A stretch of DNA of 64,000 nucleotides from Chloroflexota bacterium (GTDB lineage Bacteria; Chloroflexota; Anaerolineae; UBA7937; B3-Chlor). The translations under genes were made by a program, and so were the position numbers. Positions 18,935 through 27,397 of the stretch are shown here, piece by piece. Numbering within the stretch: the first letter of the stretch is position 1; each line of letters opens with the position of its first letter. Below the pieces are notes generated by a model. That model did no database searches, had not been told where the DNA came from, and saw only the letters and a list, made by a program, of their open reading frames with translations. Location of the stretch: NCBI GenBank assembly GCA_030603665.1, contig JAUVXJ010000009.1:62001-126000 (forward strand), written 5' to 3'.

Positions 18935-20230
18935 CTACGGCGTGCTCATCCAACCGAAGAACAGGGCGAATAGCACGCTGCCCACAATGCAGGTCACGAT
19001 CATGACCGGCAACCCCACGCGGACCCACGCCCGCGTGGTGATCGGAGTGCGGGTCTTCTCGCTCAATGAGACAACGATGATGTTCGCTGTCGAACCGATG
19101 GGAGTGGCATTCCCCCCGAAGCCCGCGCCCAACGCCAGCGCCCACCAAAGGGGGGAGGTGGGGATACCTAGATGGCCCAGTTGTTGGATCACCGGAACGA
19201 AGGCAATAGTGAAGGGGATGTTGTCGACCGTCGCCGACGCGATGGCAGCTACCCACAGTACCAAGAGGCTGGCAGCCAGTAGATTGGCCTGCGCCAATCC
19301 CGCCACTCCGCCGGCGAGCAACCCCAGCACGCCGGCGGCCTCCAGCCCGCCGACGGCGACAAAGAGCGCAGCAAAGAACAGCAAGACGCTCCACTCCACA
19401 GGGGGCAGCGTTTCGTCCATGTCGGGACGCACCCAAAGGAGCGCAGCAGCAGCCCCGCCCAGAGCAATGTAGCCTGGTGTCAGGTGCAGTTGGCCGTGGA
19501 GAAAGAATAGCAAGATGACCACACCCAGCACGATGATGGTCTTGCCCAAGCTAGCACGGTCGTGGAGGGCCTCGTTCTCATCCAAACGCATCAAACCATC
19601 GATGTTCCGGGGCGGCTTGGCGAGCTCCGAGCGAAACAGCAAACGTAACAGGAGGAGTGTCGCTACCCAGGCGACGAGCACCACCGGGGCGGTATGAGTG
19701 AGAAAATCGCCGAACGTGAAGCCGGCCGCCGACCCGATAATCACGTTGGGGGGATCGCCCACCAGCGTCGCCACGCCACCAGTGTCGGACAGCAGAGCCT
19801 CCGCGATCAGAAAGGGGACGGGGCTGATGCCAAGGAGTTCGGCGATCAAGATGGTCACCGGCGCGATGAGAACGACAGTCGTCACGTTGTCCAGAAAGAG
19901 GGAAAGTACCGTTGTGGTGGTCCCTAGCATGACCAGCAGGAACCATGGGTTGCCACGGGAGGCTTTCGCGGTGAGGATAGCCACGTACTGAAAGAACCCG
20001 GTCTGCTCGAGGATTCGCACCAGAATCATCATTCCCAGAAGCAGCCCTAGAGTGTTGAAGTCAATGGCGTGGAGCGCCTGCTCCTGGGAATAGAAACCCA
20101 TCAGCATGCCCACCGCCACCATCACCGCCGCGCCGGCCATAGCCACTATCGTGCGATGGACGCGATCCAAGAGGATCATCGCAAAGACAACCACGAAAAT
20201 GGCGGTGGAGACGACTTGGGCGGTGGTCAT
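18935..20230 (-). CDS. ArsB/NhaD-type ion transporter
   Basis: A 431-residue membrane protein of the ion transporter superfamily with about 11 helices. Signatures are LSLFLDNVTTVVLIAPVTIL, GGVATLVGDPPNVIIGSAAG, SATVDNIPFTIAFVPVI and GGNATPIGSTANI, the paired re-entrant motifs of the ArsB/NhaD/CitT group. It is a distant paralog of the transporter at 16718-18445 but lacks the external beta-domain. Arsenite, Na+/H+ or anion transport are all possible; no arsR or arsenate reductase gene is nearby, so arsenic resistance is not supported. Its start overlaps the end of the CBS protein gene by four bases (ATGA), indicating coupled translation. Confidence 0.85.
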   Translation of the reverse strand: MTTAQVVSTAIFVVVFAMILLDRVHRTIVAMAGAAVMVAVGMLMGFYSQEQALHAIDFNTLGLLLGMMILVRILEQTGFFQYVAILTAKASRGNPWFLLVMLGTTTTVLSLFLDNVTTVVLIAPVTILIAELLGISPVPFLIAEALLSDTGGVATLVGDPPNVIIGSAAGFTFGDFLTHTAPVVLVAWVATLLLLRLLFRSELAKPPRNIDGLMRLDENEALHDRASLGKTIIVLGVVILLFFLHGQLHLTPGYIALGGAAAALLWVRPDMDETLPPVEWSVLLFFAALFVAVGGLEAAGVLGLLAGGVAGLAQANLLAASLLVLWVAAIASATVDNIPFTIAFVPVIQQLGHLGIPTSPLWWALALGAGFGGNATPIGSTANIIVVSLSEKTRTPITTRAWVRVGLPVMIVTCIVGSVLFALFFGWMSTP

Positions 20231-20715
20231 GGCGAGAGACCATCCCCGACCCGCGGGGCGAAGAAAGCGCGCGCGATATCGACACGCGAGGCGATGCCGA
20301 CTAATCGTCCCGCCTTGTCCACGATGGGTAGGTCTTGGAGTTGGTGCTTCACTATCGTAACCAGAGCACGCATCAGGCCGTCGTCTTCCTCCACGGCTAC
20401 GGGCGTTGCTGCCAGGTCGGTCATCGTGAGCTGCAGCTCCTGCGACATGTGTTGTGGCAGCACCTGCTCCAGTGGACCGAAATCGTGAACGAAGTCTATG
20501 TCGTCCAGTAGGGCTACAAAATCTGGCATGAAGATCTGCAATAGATCCTGGAGGCGCACTACCCCGGTGAGAATGCTTTGCTCATCAACTACGGGGAGCG
20601 TGCCCACACGTTCTTGGACCACGACACGGGCCGCCTCCTCTACGGTGGTGGACGCGGTCACGGTCACGACCTTTCGTTTCATGCACTCGCCTATACAAAC
20701 CTCGGTGATCATCAT
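20227..20715 (-). CDS. Tandem CBS-domain protein
   Basis: A 162-residue soluble protein made almost wholly of two CBS motifs. The first is near residues 10-65 (VTVTASTTVEEAARVVVQE then GTLPVVDEQSILTGVV); the second near 100-150 (ATPVAVEEDDGLMRALVTIV then DLPIVDKAGRLVGIASRVD). Such Bateman modules bind adenine nucleotides or related ligands and gate transporters or enzymes. The gene is translationally coupled to the transporter it precedes (ATGA overlap), so it is probably that transporter's sensor. The minus-strand start at 20715 has AGAGGATAG upstream. A linker of some 35 residues separates the two motifs, slightly long for a compact pair. Confidence 0.85.
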   Translation of the reverse strand: MMITEVCIGECMKRKVVTVTASTTVEEAARVVVQERVGTLPVVDEQSILTGVVRLQDLLQIFMPDFVALLDDIDFVHDFGPLEQVLPQHMSQELQLTMTDLAATPVAVEEDDGLMRALVTIVKHQLQDLPIVDKAGRLVGIASRVDIARAFFAPRVGDGLSP

Positions 20716-21064
20716 CTATCCTCTATCCTCTCTACCAGGCCGGTGTGCCGCTAGGTTGTGCGCGCAACACCAGTCAGGCGAACTTGGCCACGCTGGGCGC
20801 CTGCCGCGAACGCTGGGGCTGGCAATCCGGAGGTCTCGACAATGTCCACCGCGGGAAAACAACACCTCGATTTCTCGGGTGAAGCGTCCGTCGCCCCAGA
20901 GACCATACCCGAAATCCCTTCTCCGTCGGCCGTGTGCTGTATTCCGGCCTGCCCATTTGCTGTGGTTAGCGAGCTATTGTAGCACATGTTCAACCCAAAG
21001 GACAGCGGCGAGCGTAGGTGAGCCTGGACATCGCGACCACTTTTTCGGGGTTCTGAAGGCTGTC

Positions 21065-21093
21065 TTGACTCTCTACCGGAGCACCTCTAGAAT
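21065..21093 (+). promoter_or_regulatory. Promoter upstream of the usp remnant and PII-like gene
   Basis: TTGACT (21065-21070, five of six) and TAGAAT (21088-21093, five of six) are 17 bases apart. The next intact gene starts about 415 bases beyond the predicted start point, an unusually long leader, with the usp-like remnant in between. Confidence 0.6.
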
Positions 21094-21240
21094 CTCTCTG
21101 TCTACGGGCTCTCTGGGCTCGGGAGTCTATGCTATGATTCGGATCGAGGCAAGACTTCGACTTGTGACCACATAACATGAGATGAGCAGCATCCGCGAGA
21201 CAGCTCGTCGCTGGCTCACCTCGCGACAGGTGGTCCGAGA

Positions 21241-21291
21241 GTGGCTCAGGAGATAGAGGCCGAGACGCGTGTGGAGGCGCGCGTCGTTTGT
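21241..21291 (+). pseudogene. Remnant resembling the C-terminus of the usp gene
   Basis: Read in frame, these 17 codons give VAQEIEAETRVEARVVC, against FAEEIEAGTGIETRVVC at the end of the intact universal stress protein (ends at 18895): 11 of 17 residues identical, and both end in the same Val-Val-Cys. No upstream part of a Usp could be recognised, and the frame has no terminal stop at the matching place. It looks like the tail of a decayed duplicate, but the match is short. Confidence 0.4.
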
Positions 21292-21513
21292 TGGCAGCCC
21301 TGCTGCGGACGGTCGGCGCGACACGGTTGGAGAAGCCGCCCGGCTTGGAGTCGCCTTCCCCCGCCGGACCAGTGCCGGTCACACCTCTCACCCGAGAGTC
21401 TGGCTGACCTTGACGCTCGTGTCTCTTCGGGAACTGTAGACTGCAGTGCCCATTGAATTGACAGATCCGTCACTCCATGAATGGGCAACCTGGCGCGTCG
21501 GAGGGTATGAATC

Positions 21514-21879
21514 ATGCACATGGTAATGCTAGTCCTCGATGATCCCAGCCGGCTGGACGAGGTTATGCAAGCCTGGCGGAGTGCAGGGGTCAGTGGCACG
21601 ACCATTCTGGAGAGTATGGGTGCCTACCGGCGACAGATTGGGCTGGTGCGTGGTCGCTATCTCTTCGGGCTGCCCGGGCTGGCAGGCAGCGCTGGTCGGT
21701 CCCAGTATACGTTGTTCGCGATGGTGCCGGATCAGCGGACGGCGGAACTGTGTCTCGATGCGACAGAGGGAGTCGTGGGTGACCTGGAGGAGCCCAATAC
21801 TGGAGTCTTCGCCGCGTGGGAGCTATCTCTGGCCAAAGGGGTGCCAGACGAGGGTGGCGACCTGAGGGCCGAAGAGTGA
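21514..21879 (+). CDS. PII-like signalling protein
   Basis: A 121-residue ferredoxin-like protein resembling nitrogen regulatory PII proteins and SbtB-type PII-like proteins: MVMLVLDDPSRLDEVMQAWR for the first strand and helix, a GVSGTTILES segment, and an ending EEPNTGVFAAWELSLAKG. The uridylylation-site Tyr of the T-loop (GRGQ..GxxE.Y) of classical GlnB/GlnK is not seen, so it belongs to the wider family that senses adenyl nucleotides or ions. GGAGGG lies before ATG 21514. Its stop overlaps the GTG start of the cation exchanger gene, so it most likely regulates that transporter, as SbtB and GlnK regulate SbtA and AmtB. Confidence 0.75.
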   Translation: MHMVMLVLDDPSRLDEVMQAWRSAGVSGTTILESMGAYRRQIGLVRGRYLFGLPGLAGSAGRSQYTLFAMVPDQRTAELCLDATEGVVGDLEEPNTGVFAAWELSLAKGVPDEGGDLRAEE

Positions 21880-22868
21880 TCTGGCTCGAATTCGTCGTCA
21901 GCGCCATCCTGATCGTCGTGGCGGCCACCAAGCTGGCTGAGTGCGCGGATGCGATCGCCCTGCGCACGAGACTGGGCGGCATGTTCGTGGGCACGCTGCT
22001 TCTGGCCGGGGCCACCTCGCTCCCCGAGTTGTTCACCACGCTTAACTCCATCAACCTGGGGGTGCCAGAGTTGGCGGCAGGCAACATCTTCGGCAGCACC
22101 ATGTTCAATATGCTGATGCTCGCTGTGCTGGACCTGGCCAACCCCCGCACGAGAATCCTGCGAAGAGTCGCGGTCAACCACGCCCTGAGTGCAGGACTAG
22201 CCGTGCTGCTAACCGGTCTCGCCGTCTTCTTCATTCTCGCCAACGTAGAGGTTCAGATCGGTTGGGTCGGCCTGGACAGCATGGTCCTGGTGGGCGGATA
22301 CTGGTTGGGGATGGGGCTGATATACAGCAAGTACCGCAGGAGCGCTGGGGCGACACGGTCCGAACCGGCTGAGATGAAGGGGGTGATTGGACTGGGTCCA
22401 GCTGTGCTCTGTTTCTCGGGCGCGGCCGCAGTGCTAGTCATCGTCACACCCTGGCTCGTCCGCAGCTCTGTCGGCATAGCGGAGCTCGCAGGCCTGTCCA
22501 CAGGTTTCGTGGGCGCTTCCTTGGTGGCCCTGGTCACCTCTCTACCCGAGGTGGTCACCGCTGTGGCCGCCATGCGTATCGGCGCGCATGACTTGGCTGT
22601 GGGCAACCTCTTCGGAAGCAACATCTTCAACATCTTTGCACTCGGTTCGGCAGACATCTTCTATCTACAGGGGCGATTCCTGGGAACCATAGACCCCGCT
22701 TTGGCGCTGACCGGTATGGCCGGGCTGTTGCTCACCACCCTCGGATTGGTTGGAATTGTGGCCGACGTTGAACGCCGTGTGTTTTTCGTGGAGGTGGACG
22801 CGCTGCTGATCATCCTGGGATATGCCGGCGCCATGTTGCTGCTCTATAGCCGGGGAATTCTGGGCTGA
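21876..22868 (+). CDS. CaCA-family sodium/calcium exchanger
   Basis: A 330-residue membrane protein with about ten helices and both alpha-repeats of the Ca2+/cation antiporter family: GTLLLAGATSLPELFTTLNS (about residues 38-57) and GASLVALVTSLPEVVTAVAA (about 211-230), each followed by the G-N-I/L-F-G-S-N/T-M/I-F-N ion-coordinating element (AGNIFGSTMFN, VGNLFGSNIFN). The acidic residue in each SLPE motif binds the ion. It probably exchanges Ca2+ or another cation for Na+ or H+. The start is GTG 21876, overlapping the PII-like stop; the frame open from 21816 lies inside that gene and is rejected. A new promoter follows the stop at once. Confidence 0.88.
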   Translation: MIWLEFVVSAILIVVAATKLAECADAIALRTRLGGMFVGTLLLAGATSLPELFTTLNSINLGVPELAAGNIFGSTMFNMLMLAVLDLANPRTRILRRVAVNHALSAGLAVLLTGLAVFFILANVEVQIGWVGLDSMVLVGGYWLGMGLIYSKYRRSAGATRSEPAEMKGVIGLGPAVLCFSGAAAVLVIVTPWLVRSSVGIAELAGLSTGFVGASLVALVTSLPEVVTAVAAMRIGAHDLAVGNLFGSNIFNIFALGSADIFYLQGRFLGTIDPALALTGMAGLLLTTLGLVGIVADVERRVFFVEVDALLIILGYAGAMLLLYSRGILG

Positions 22869-22871
22869 TGC

Positions 22872-22899
22872 TTGACAAAGCCAGCCTGTGGGATACAAT
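22872..22899 (+). promoter_or_regulatory. Promoter of the DUF2179 gene
   Basis: A perfect TTGACA (22872-22877) and TACAAT (22894-22899, five of six) are 16 bases apart. It begins four bases after the exchanger stop and drives the gene at 23032, leaving a leader of about 125 bases. Confidence 0.7.
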
Positions 22900-23031
22900 G
22901 GCCTGAGTCGGCAGGTGATGGCGCGTCGTCCCCCTTGGGCAGCGTGACATCTTGATGCTGTCTTCCTCGGGGAGAGACTAGATGGGAAGGACCTACGCGC
23001 TTCTAGCTGGCCACTGATCGGAGGCTGGGCC

Positions 23032-23559
23032 ATGGAACCTTGGATGGAACCCTTGCTGGGTGCACTGCTCATCTTCTGCCTGCGACTCGTAGATGTTTCC
23101 ATGGGTACGGTCAGGATTCTGATGGCGGTGCGCGGTCGCAGGCTGGTGGCGGGCGTGATGGGCTTCTTTGAAGTCACCATCTTCCTGGTAGCCATCAGCC
23201 AGGTACTCACCAACATTGGAAACTGGTGGAATGTGCTAGGATACGCAGGCGGTTTCGCCGTGGGCACGATCCTGGGCATGACCATCGAGAAGAAGCTGGC
23301 CATTGGCCTGGCTGAGGTGAACATTGTCTCCATGGGCAGAGGGATAGAGATAGCGGAAGCATTGCGCGAGGAGGGCTTTGGAGCTACCGAATTCCTGGGA
23401 GCAGGCCAAGAAAGCATAGTGGACATGGTTCGTACAGTGGTCAGAAGAAGGGAGGTACCCTCGGTCACGGCCGTAGCCGGTGCCGTAGACGAGAGCGCCT
23501 TCATCACCGTGCAGGAAATGCAGCACGCCTACCGCGGGCGATGGCGCATGGGCAAGTAG
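23032..23559 (+). CDS. DUF2179/UPF0316 family membrane protein
   Basis: A 175-residue protein with three N-terminal membrane helices (about residues 8-28, 38-58 and 65-85) and a soluble C-terminal domain of about 80 residues. The stretch FCLRLVDVSMGTVRILMAVRG followed by GFFEVTIFLVAISQVL is characteristic of the UPF0316 family (YebE-like, DUF2179/DUF5698). The C-terminal domain starts VNIVSMGRGIEIAEALREEG and resembles the DUF2179 ligand-binding fold. The function is unknown. ATG 23032 has GGAGG about eight bases upstream. It is probably cotranscribed with the next gene (6-base gap). Confidence 0.82.
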   Translation: MEPWMEPLLGALLIFCLRLVDVSMGTVRILMAVRGRRLVAGVMGFFEVTIFLVAISQVLTNIGNWWNVLGYAGGFAVGTILGMTIEKKLAIGLAEVNIVSMGRGIEIAEALREEGFGATEFLGAGQESIVDMVRTVVRRREVPSVTAVAGAVDESAFITVQEMQHAYRGRWRMGK

Positions 23560-23565
23560 CTGTGT

Positions 23566-24039
23566 GTGTCTGACATGGAGATCCTTGCAGATGCTATGCT
23601 GGGCCGCCTGGCTAGGTGGCTGCGCATCCTGGGCCACGATACCGCCTACTTTCCCCAACTGGAAGATCGAGAACTGGTGCGCCTGGCCCGCGCCGAAGAC
23701 CGCCTACTTCTAACTCGAGATAGAGATCTGACCAGACGCAAGGGTCTCAGGTGCCTTCTTGTGCAGAGCGACAGGTTGGAAGAGCAGCTGGAGCAGCTGC
23801 TGCGCGACCTGGATCTGGACATCGAGAGCTTGCCACCACGATGCGTTCGCTGCAACACGGTCCTCGAGCTGATCGAGAGGGGCGAGGTCAAGGGGCGGGT
23901 GCCTTCGTACGTCTTTCACCGCCACAGGGATTTCACTTCGTGCCCGCAGTGTGACAAGGTGTACTGGAGAGGCACTCACTGGCGGCGAGTCAGGGAGAGG
24001 GTCGCGGAGATCCGAGGGCGGTGCGTCAGTCCCTCTTGA
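23566..24039 (+). CDS. Mut7-C RNase-domain protein with zinc ribbon
   Basis: A 157-residue soluble protein. The N-terminal PIN-like Mut7-C domain (PF01927) is plain: ILADAMLGRLARWLRILG, then DRELVRLARAEDRLLLTRD and RDLTRRKG, with Asp residues in the places used for metal-dependent RNA cleavage. A four-Cys zinc ribbon follows (PPRCVRCNT near residue 92 and TSCPQCDKVYWRGTHW near 125). Bacterial relatives are thought to be ribonucleases, but their targets are unknown. The start is GTG 23566 or ATG 23575; neither has a strong ribosome site, so it may be coupled to the gene before it. Its last 14 bases overlap the convergent CNNM/CorC gene. Confidence 0.85.
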   Translation: MSDMEILADAMLGRLARWLRILGHDTAYFPQLEDRELVRLARAEDRLLLTRDRDLTRRKGLRCLLVQSDRLEEQLEQLLRDLDLDIESLPPRCVRCNTVLELIERGEVKGRVPSYVFHRHRDFTSCPQCDKVYWRGTHWRRVRERVAEIRGRCVSPS

Positions 24040-25306
24040 GGAACAGCTTCTCTATTTTGGGGCCCGTCATCTCTCGTATGGTCAGCTCGATGTCACCATA
24101 GGTGAGTTTCTCACCTTCGCTCGGGATGCGCCGCAGCTGATGCAGGACGAAGCCAGCGACGGTCTCGTACTCGTCGTCCTCAGGCAGGTTGGTGCCCAGT
24201 TCTGTGTTGACCTCGTCTATGCGCATCAGGCCATCGATCTGAACGGTGTGTTCATCGATCTCCACCAGCAGCGGTTCCGTCACCCATTCGTCGGTCAGGC
24301 GCCCCACAATCTCCTCCACCAGCTCGTCGAGTGTCACCATCCCGGCTGTGCCGCCGTATTCGTCAATCACGATGGCTGCTTGCATGTGCTGGGTGCGAAT
24401 GTCGTGGAACAGCTGGCCTACTTGCTTGGTCTCAGGCACGAAGATGGTGGGCCGGACAAGTTCGTGCAGATCCGAGCCAGGCTCGACAGATTCGTCGGCC
24501 ACGGCGAGCAGGATGTCTCTGATGGACACAAAACCGATCACATTGTCCAGATCTCGATGGTAGACGGGGAATCCCGAGTGGCCGGAGTTGGCGCACGTAT
24601 TCAGCAAGTCTTCGACGGCCGTGCCCACCTCGATGCCGACGATGTCGGGCCGGGGTATCATGACCTCGCGCACCTGGCGCTGGCCGAACTCGAAGACCTT
24701 GTGCACCATCTCCCGTTCCATCTCCAGAACGGTACCCTCTTGTTCCCCAATCGTGGCCAGCATACGAATCTCTTCCGGGGTGACGAAGGGAGACTGGATC
24801 TCCCTCCCCCTGCTGACCAGGCCGATGAGAAAGTTGGCTATCAGCGTGAAGAAGTAGACAAGGGGAGTGAGGACCTTGACGATGATGCTGATGGGCCTGG
24901 CCACCAGAAGGGCCATGCGCTCTGAGTTCCGCGCGGCGAAAGTCTTGGGAGTGATCTCCCCGAAGAGCACGATGAGCACCGTCATGACCAGGCTGGCCAC
25001 AAGCAAGCCTCGCTCACCAAAGATCACCAGAGAGAGGGTGGTGCCTACCGAGGATGCGAAGATGATGAAGGCGTTCTCGGTGAGCAGAATGGTGGCGAAG
25101 AGCTTGTCGTGATTCTCCCACAGGTTCTTCGCTGCCTGGGCCGCACTGTTGCCTTGCTCAGCCAGGCTGCGGATACGGATCTTGCTGACGGAGATCAAAG
25201 CCGCCTCGGAGCTGGCGAAGAAGGCCACCACCAAGACGCTGATCAGAAGGATGGCCAGGCTGACCAGCGTATTCGGCTCCCCTATGGGGAGCGCAGTCTC
25301 TCCCAC
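24026..25306 (-). CDS. CNNM/CorC-type membrane protein (hemolysin C family)
   Basis: A 426-residue protein in the usual order: a DUF21 membrane domain with about four helices (residues 10-190, including FFASSEAALISVSKIRIRSL and LFGEITPKTFAARN), a CBS pair (about 205-330, VMIPRPDIVGIEVGT and IVIDEYGGTAGMVTLDELVE), and a C-terminal CorC_HlyC FAD-like domain (LVEIDEHTVQIDGLMRIDEV, residues 335-420). Family members export Mg2+ or assist metal-ion homeostasis; the name hemolysin is historical. GTG 25304-25306 has GGAGGT about nine bases upstream. It converges on the Mut7-C gene with a 14-base overlap and has its own extended -10 promoter. Confidence 0.9.
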   Translation of the reverse strand: MGETALPIGEPNTLVSLAILLISVLVVAFFASSEAALISVSKIRIRSLAEQGNSAAQAAKNLWENHDKLFATILLTENAFIIFASSVGTTLSLVIFGERGLLVASLVMTVLIVLFGEITPKTFAARNSERMALLVARPISIIVKVLTPLVYFFTLIANFLIGLVSRGREIQSPFVTPEEIRMLATIGEQEGTVLEMEREMVHKVFEFGQRQVREVMIPRPDIVGIEVGTAVEDLLNTCANSGHSGFPVYHRDLDNVIGFVSIRDILLAVADESVEPGSDLHELVRPTIFVPETKQVGQLFHDIRTQHMQAAIVIDEYGGTAGMVTLDELVEEIVGRLTDEWVTEPLLVEIDEHTVQIDGLMRIDEVNTELGTNLPEDDEYETVAGFVLHQLRRIPSEGEKLTYGDIELTIREMTGPKIEKLFLKRD

Positions 25307-25328
25307 GAGAATGGACCTCCCAAGAGCG

Positions 25329-25337
25329 ATTATACCA
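25329..25337 (-). promoter_or_regulatory. Extended -10 promoter of the CNNM/CorC gene
   Basis: On the minus strand TGG-TATAAT reads from 25337 to 25329: a perfect -10 box with an extended TGn element. There is no good -35 box at 17 bases. The predicted start near 25322 leaves a leader of about 16 bases before GTG 25306. Confidence 0.55.
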
Positions 25338-25601
25338 TCTCGGTGCGGGTGCCGCTACCGTCAACTGGCTCAAATGTCGAATTGTCCTTCATGTCCGGTG
25401 GTGGGACCGGGAGGCAGACCCTCGCCGCTCATGCGGCTTGCCCCTTTCGCCGAGCACGCGGTGCGCTCAGGGGTGCCCTTGAGGAGCGTTTCTTCAGGAC
25501 ATCGGCCGCCGCATCAAGATCAGGCTTCGTGGAAGGACGCCTATTGAGCGGGCCGCGTCCGTCGATGGCGGTGAGAAGTGTATCTCCAGACCTGTCGGTC
25601 C

Positions 25602-25631
25602 TTGTGAGGGCTTCCCGTGCTGTGATATACT
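25602..25631 (+). promoter_or_regulatory. Promoter of the mevalonate kinase operon
   Basis: TTGTGA (25602-25607) and TATACT (25626-25631, five of six) are 18 bases apart, 30 bases before the GTG start at 25662. The rest of the 355-base gap between the divergent genes shows nothing else clear. Confidence 0.55.
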
Positions 25632-25661
25632 AGTTGTGATACCCCCGGAGGTGTGCGCACT

Positions 25662-26669
25662 GTGACAGTGGCCTGCGCGCCAGGCAAGATTATACTCGTT
25701 GGTGAGCATGCCGTCGTCTACGGTCGGCCAGCCGTGGCGTTGCCCGTGAACCAGGTGCGGGCCGAAGCAACGGTGGAGGATGGCGAAGAGGGGCAAGGTG
25801 TCATCGTCGTGGCCGCGGACCTGGACCTGACTCTTTCCCTGAAGCAGTTAGACCCGGATAGAGCGCTCCATCCGTTGGAGATGACCGTCGTCGGAGTTCT
25901 GGAACACCTGGGCTTGAGCCTGGAGCAGAACCTGACGATCACGGTGAGATCAACTATTCCCATTGCGCGAGGTCTGGGTAGCGGCGCTGCAGTGTCCACG
26001 GCCGTCACCAGGGCGGTGGCGCAGCATTTCGCTGTGGAGTTGACCTCCGAGGGGGTTTCCAGCCTGGTGTTCGAAGTAGAGAGGCTTCACCATGGCACCC
26101 CCAGTGGTATAGACAACACGGTGATCGCCTATGAGCGGCCTGTGTACTTCCTCCGCGGGGAGAGGTTGGAGACCTTCCATGTGGGTTGTGCTGTGACGCT
26201 GCTGATCGGCGATACGGGTACGGCAAGCCCTACGAAGGACGTGGTGGGCGCCGTCCGCCAGGCCAGGCAACGGGACAGAGAGAGGCACGAAGACCTGTTC
26301 GACAGGGTGGGCGCAATAGCGGTGGAAGTGCGCCAGGCCATGGAGAGTGGAGACCTGGGAACGGTGGGGCTGATGATGGATGAGAACCACCGCCTGCTTC
26401 AAGAGATGGATGTTTCGTCCCCTCTGCTAGACTCTCTCGTGGAAGTGGCCAAACGTCGTGGGGCGTTGGGGGCCAAGCTGTCGGGAGCAGGCCGGGGGGG
26501 AAGCATGATCGCCCTGGTCTCCGCAGAGACTCGTGACGGGGTGCAACGTGCACTGGCATCCGCGGGGGCGGAATGCGTGATCCACACCGAAATCCTACCG
26601 GAAACGGGACCCACGCTTTGCCTGGCGTCGAGCGCGGCGCCAGCGAAGACTGATGACTGGATGATCTGA
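25662..26669 (+). CDS. mvk: Mevalonate kinase
   Basis: A GHMP-family kinase of 335 residues that phosphorylates mevalonate to 5-phosphomevalonate. It opens TVACAPGKIILVGEHAVVYG, which is characteristic of mevalonate kinases. The ATP-binding glycine/serine loop is PIARGLGSGAAVSTAV (about residues 101-116). HHGTPSGIDNTVI carries the catalytic Asp region, and SGAGRGGSMIALV is the third GHMP motif. GTG 25662 is chosen because GGAGGT (25647-25652) lies nine bases upstream; GTG 25653 would sit directly on it. An isopentenyl phosphate kinase gene lies downstream, which points to the alternative mevalonate route through isopentenyl phosphate. Confidence 0.92.
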   Translation: MTVACAPGKIILVGEHAVVYGRPAVALPVNQVRAEATVEDGEEGQGVIVVAADLDLTLSLKQLDPDRALHPLEMTVVGVLEHLGLSLEQNLTITVRSTIPIARGLGSGAAVSTAVTRAVAQHFAVELTSEGVSSLVFEVERLHHGTPSGIDNTVIAYERPVYFLRGERLETFHVGCAVTLLIGDTGTASPTKDVVGAVRQARQRDRERHEDLFDRVGAIAVEVRQAMESGDLGTVGLMMDENHRLLQEMDVSSPLLDSLVEVAKRRGALGAKLSGAGRGGSMIALVSAETRDGVQRALASAGAECVIHTEILPETGPTLCLASSAAPAKTDDWMI

Positions 26670-26694
26670 TCTAGCGTAGACCCTGGGAGGTGTT

Positions 26695-27357
26695 ATGCCC
26701 ATCGTCAAGATCAATGTGCTTGAGGAGGCCAAGAATCTAACCCAGCCCTTCCTGGTCGTAGATCTGGCCGAGATCGACGACTTTGCGGCTCGTCTTTTCG
26801 TCAGCGAGGGCATGGTCGCCTGGCACAAGCACATAGATCAGGAGCAGCTCTTCCTGGCAATCGATGGGGAACTGTCTCTGGAGAGCGAATGGGGCAACAC
26901 AATGCTGCGAAGCGGAGAGATGGCCGTGGTGCCGAAGGCGGTCACTCACCGCTGTGGTTCAGCGGCGCGCACCACTGCCCTGGTCTTCGAGAGGCGATTC
27001 TTCTCCAACAGGCAGAACGGGCAGCGCAGGTTATTTGTGCTGAAAGGGGCAGGTGAGATCAAACCTGTGAGCATCGGTGCCGCGGCCCTGAGCCTGAAGG
27101 AGCCTTCTGAGGCCCGCAAGCTGACTACCGTTGATGATCTGGCGTTGTCTGTCATCCGATACGAGGGCGAGACCGAGGAGCACCTCTGCAGTCAGGGCAG
27201 TGAACTGTTTCTGGTGCAGCAAGATAGTCTTACCCTGGGAACCGAGCTTGGCACGGTGACCTTGGGTAGAGGTGAGATGACGGTGATTCCCCACGGGGCT
27301 TCATACCGGACACAGGCTTCGGAGAGCGCGGTGGTTCTGCTGGCCTCCAAAGAGTAG
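26695..27357 (+). CDS. Double cupin-domain protein
   Basis: A 220-residue soluble protein with two cupin barrels. The first (about residues 30-95) has the metal-ligand pattern WHKHIDQEQLFLAIDGELSL and ends PKAVTHRCGSA, so three His and a Glu could bind a metal. The second (about 150-220) has HLCSQGSELFLVQQDSLTLG and IPHGASYRTQ, with fewer ligands (one His in each motif), and is probably structural. No enzyme can be named. It lies between mevalonate kinase and isopentenyl phosphate kinase with gaps of 25 and 40 bases, so it is probably in the same operon; a role in isoprenoid supply is possible but unproven. Confidence 0.75.
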   Translation: MPIVKINVLEEAKNLTQPFLVVDLAEIDDFAARLFVSEGMVAWHKHIDQEQLFLAIDGELSLESEWGNTMLRSGEMAVVPKAVTHRCGSAARTTALVFERRFFSNRQNGQRRLFVLKGAGEIKPVSIGAAALSLKEPSEARKLTTVDDLALSVIRYEGETEEHLCSQGSELFLVQQDSLTLGTELGTVTLGRGEMTVIPHGASYRTQASESAVVLLASKE

Positions 27358-27397
27358 ATCCGGCGACACGAAGTACCGATCACAGGACGGCTAGACC

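Larger units (their letters stand above)
20716..21513. other. Non-coding stretch with a promoter and a gene remnant
   Basis: About 800 bases without an intact gene. It holds the promoter at 21065-21093 and a remnant similar to the end of the usp gene at 21241-21291. The rest shows no recognisable feature. The promoter for the minus-strand CBS gene must lie in the first few hundred bases, but no good match was found; TACAAT on the minus strand near 20975 lacks a suitable -35 box. Confidence 0.5.

Noticed and set aside
18935..20715. Arsenic resistance operon
   Set aside because: The transporter resembles ArsB, but no arsR, arsC or arsM is nearby and its partner is a CBS protein, so the substrate is left open.
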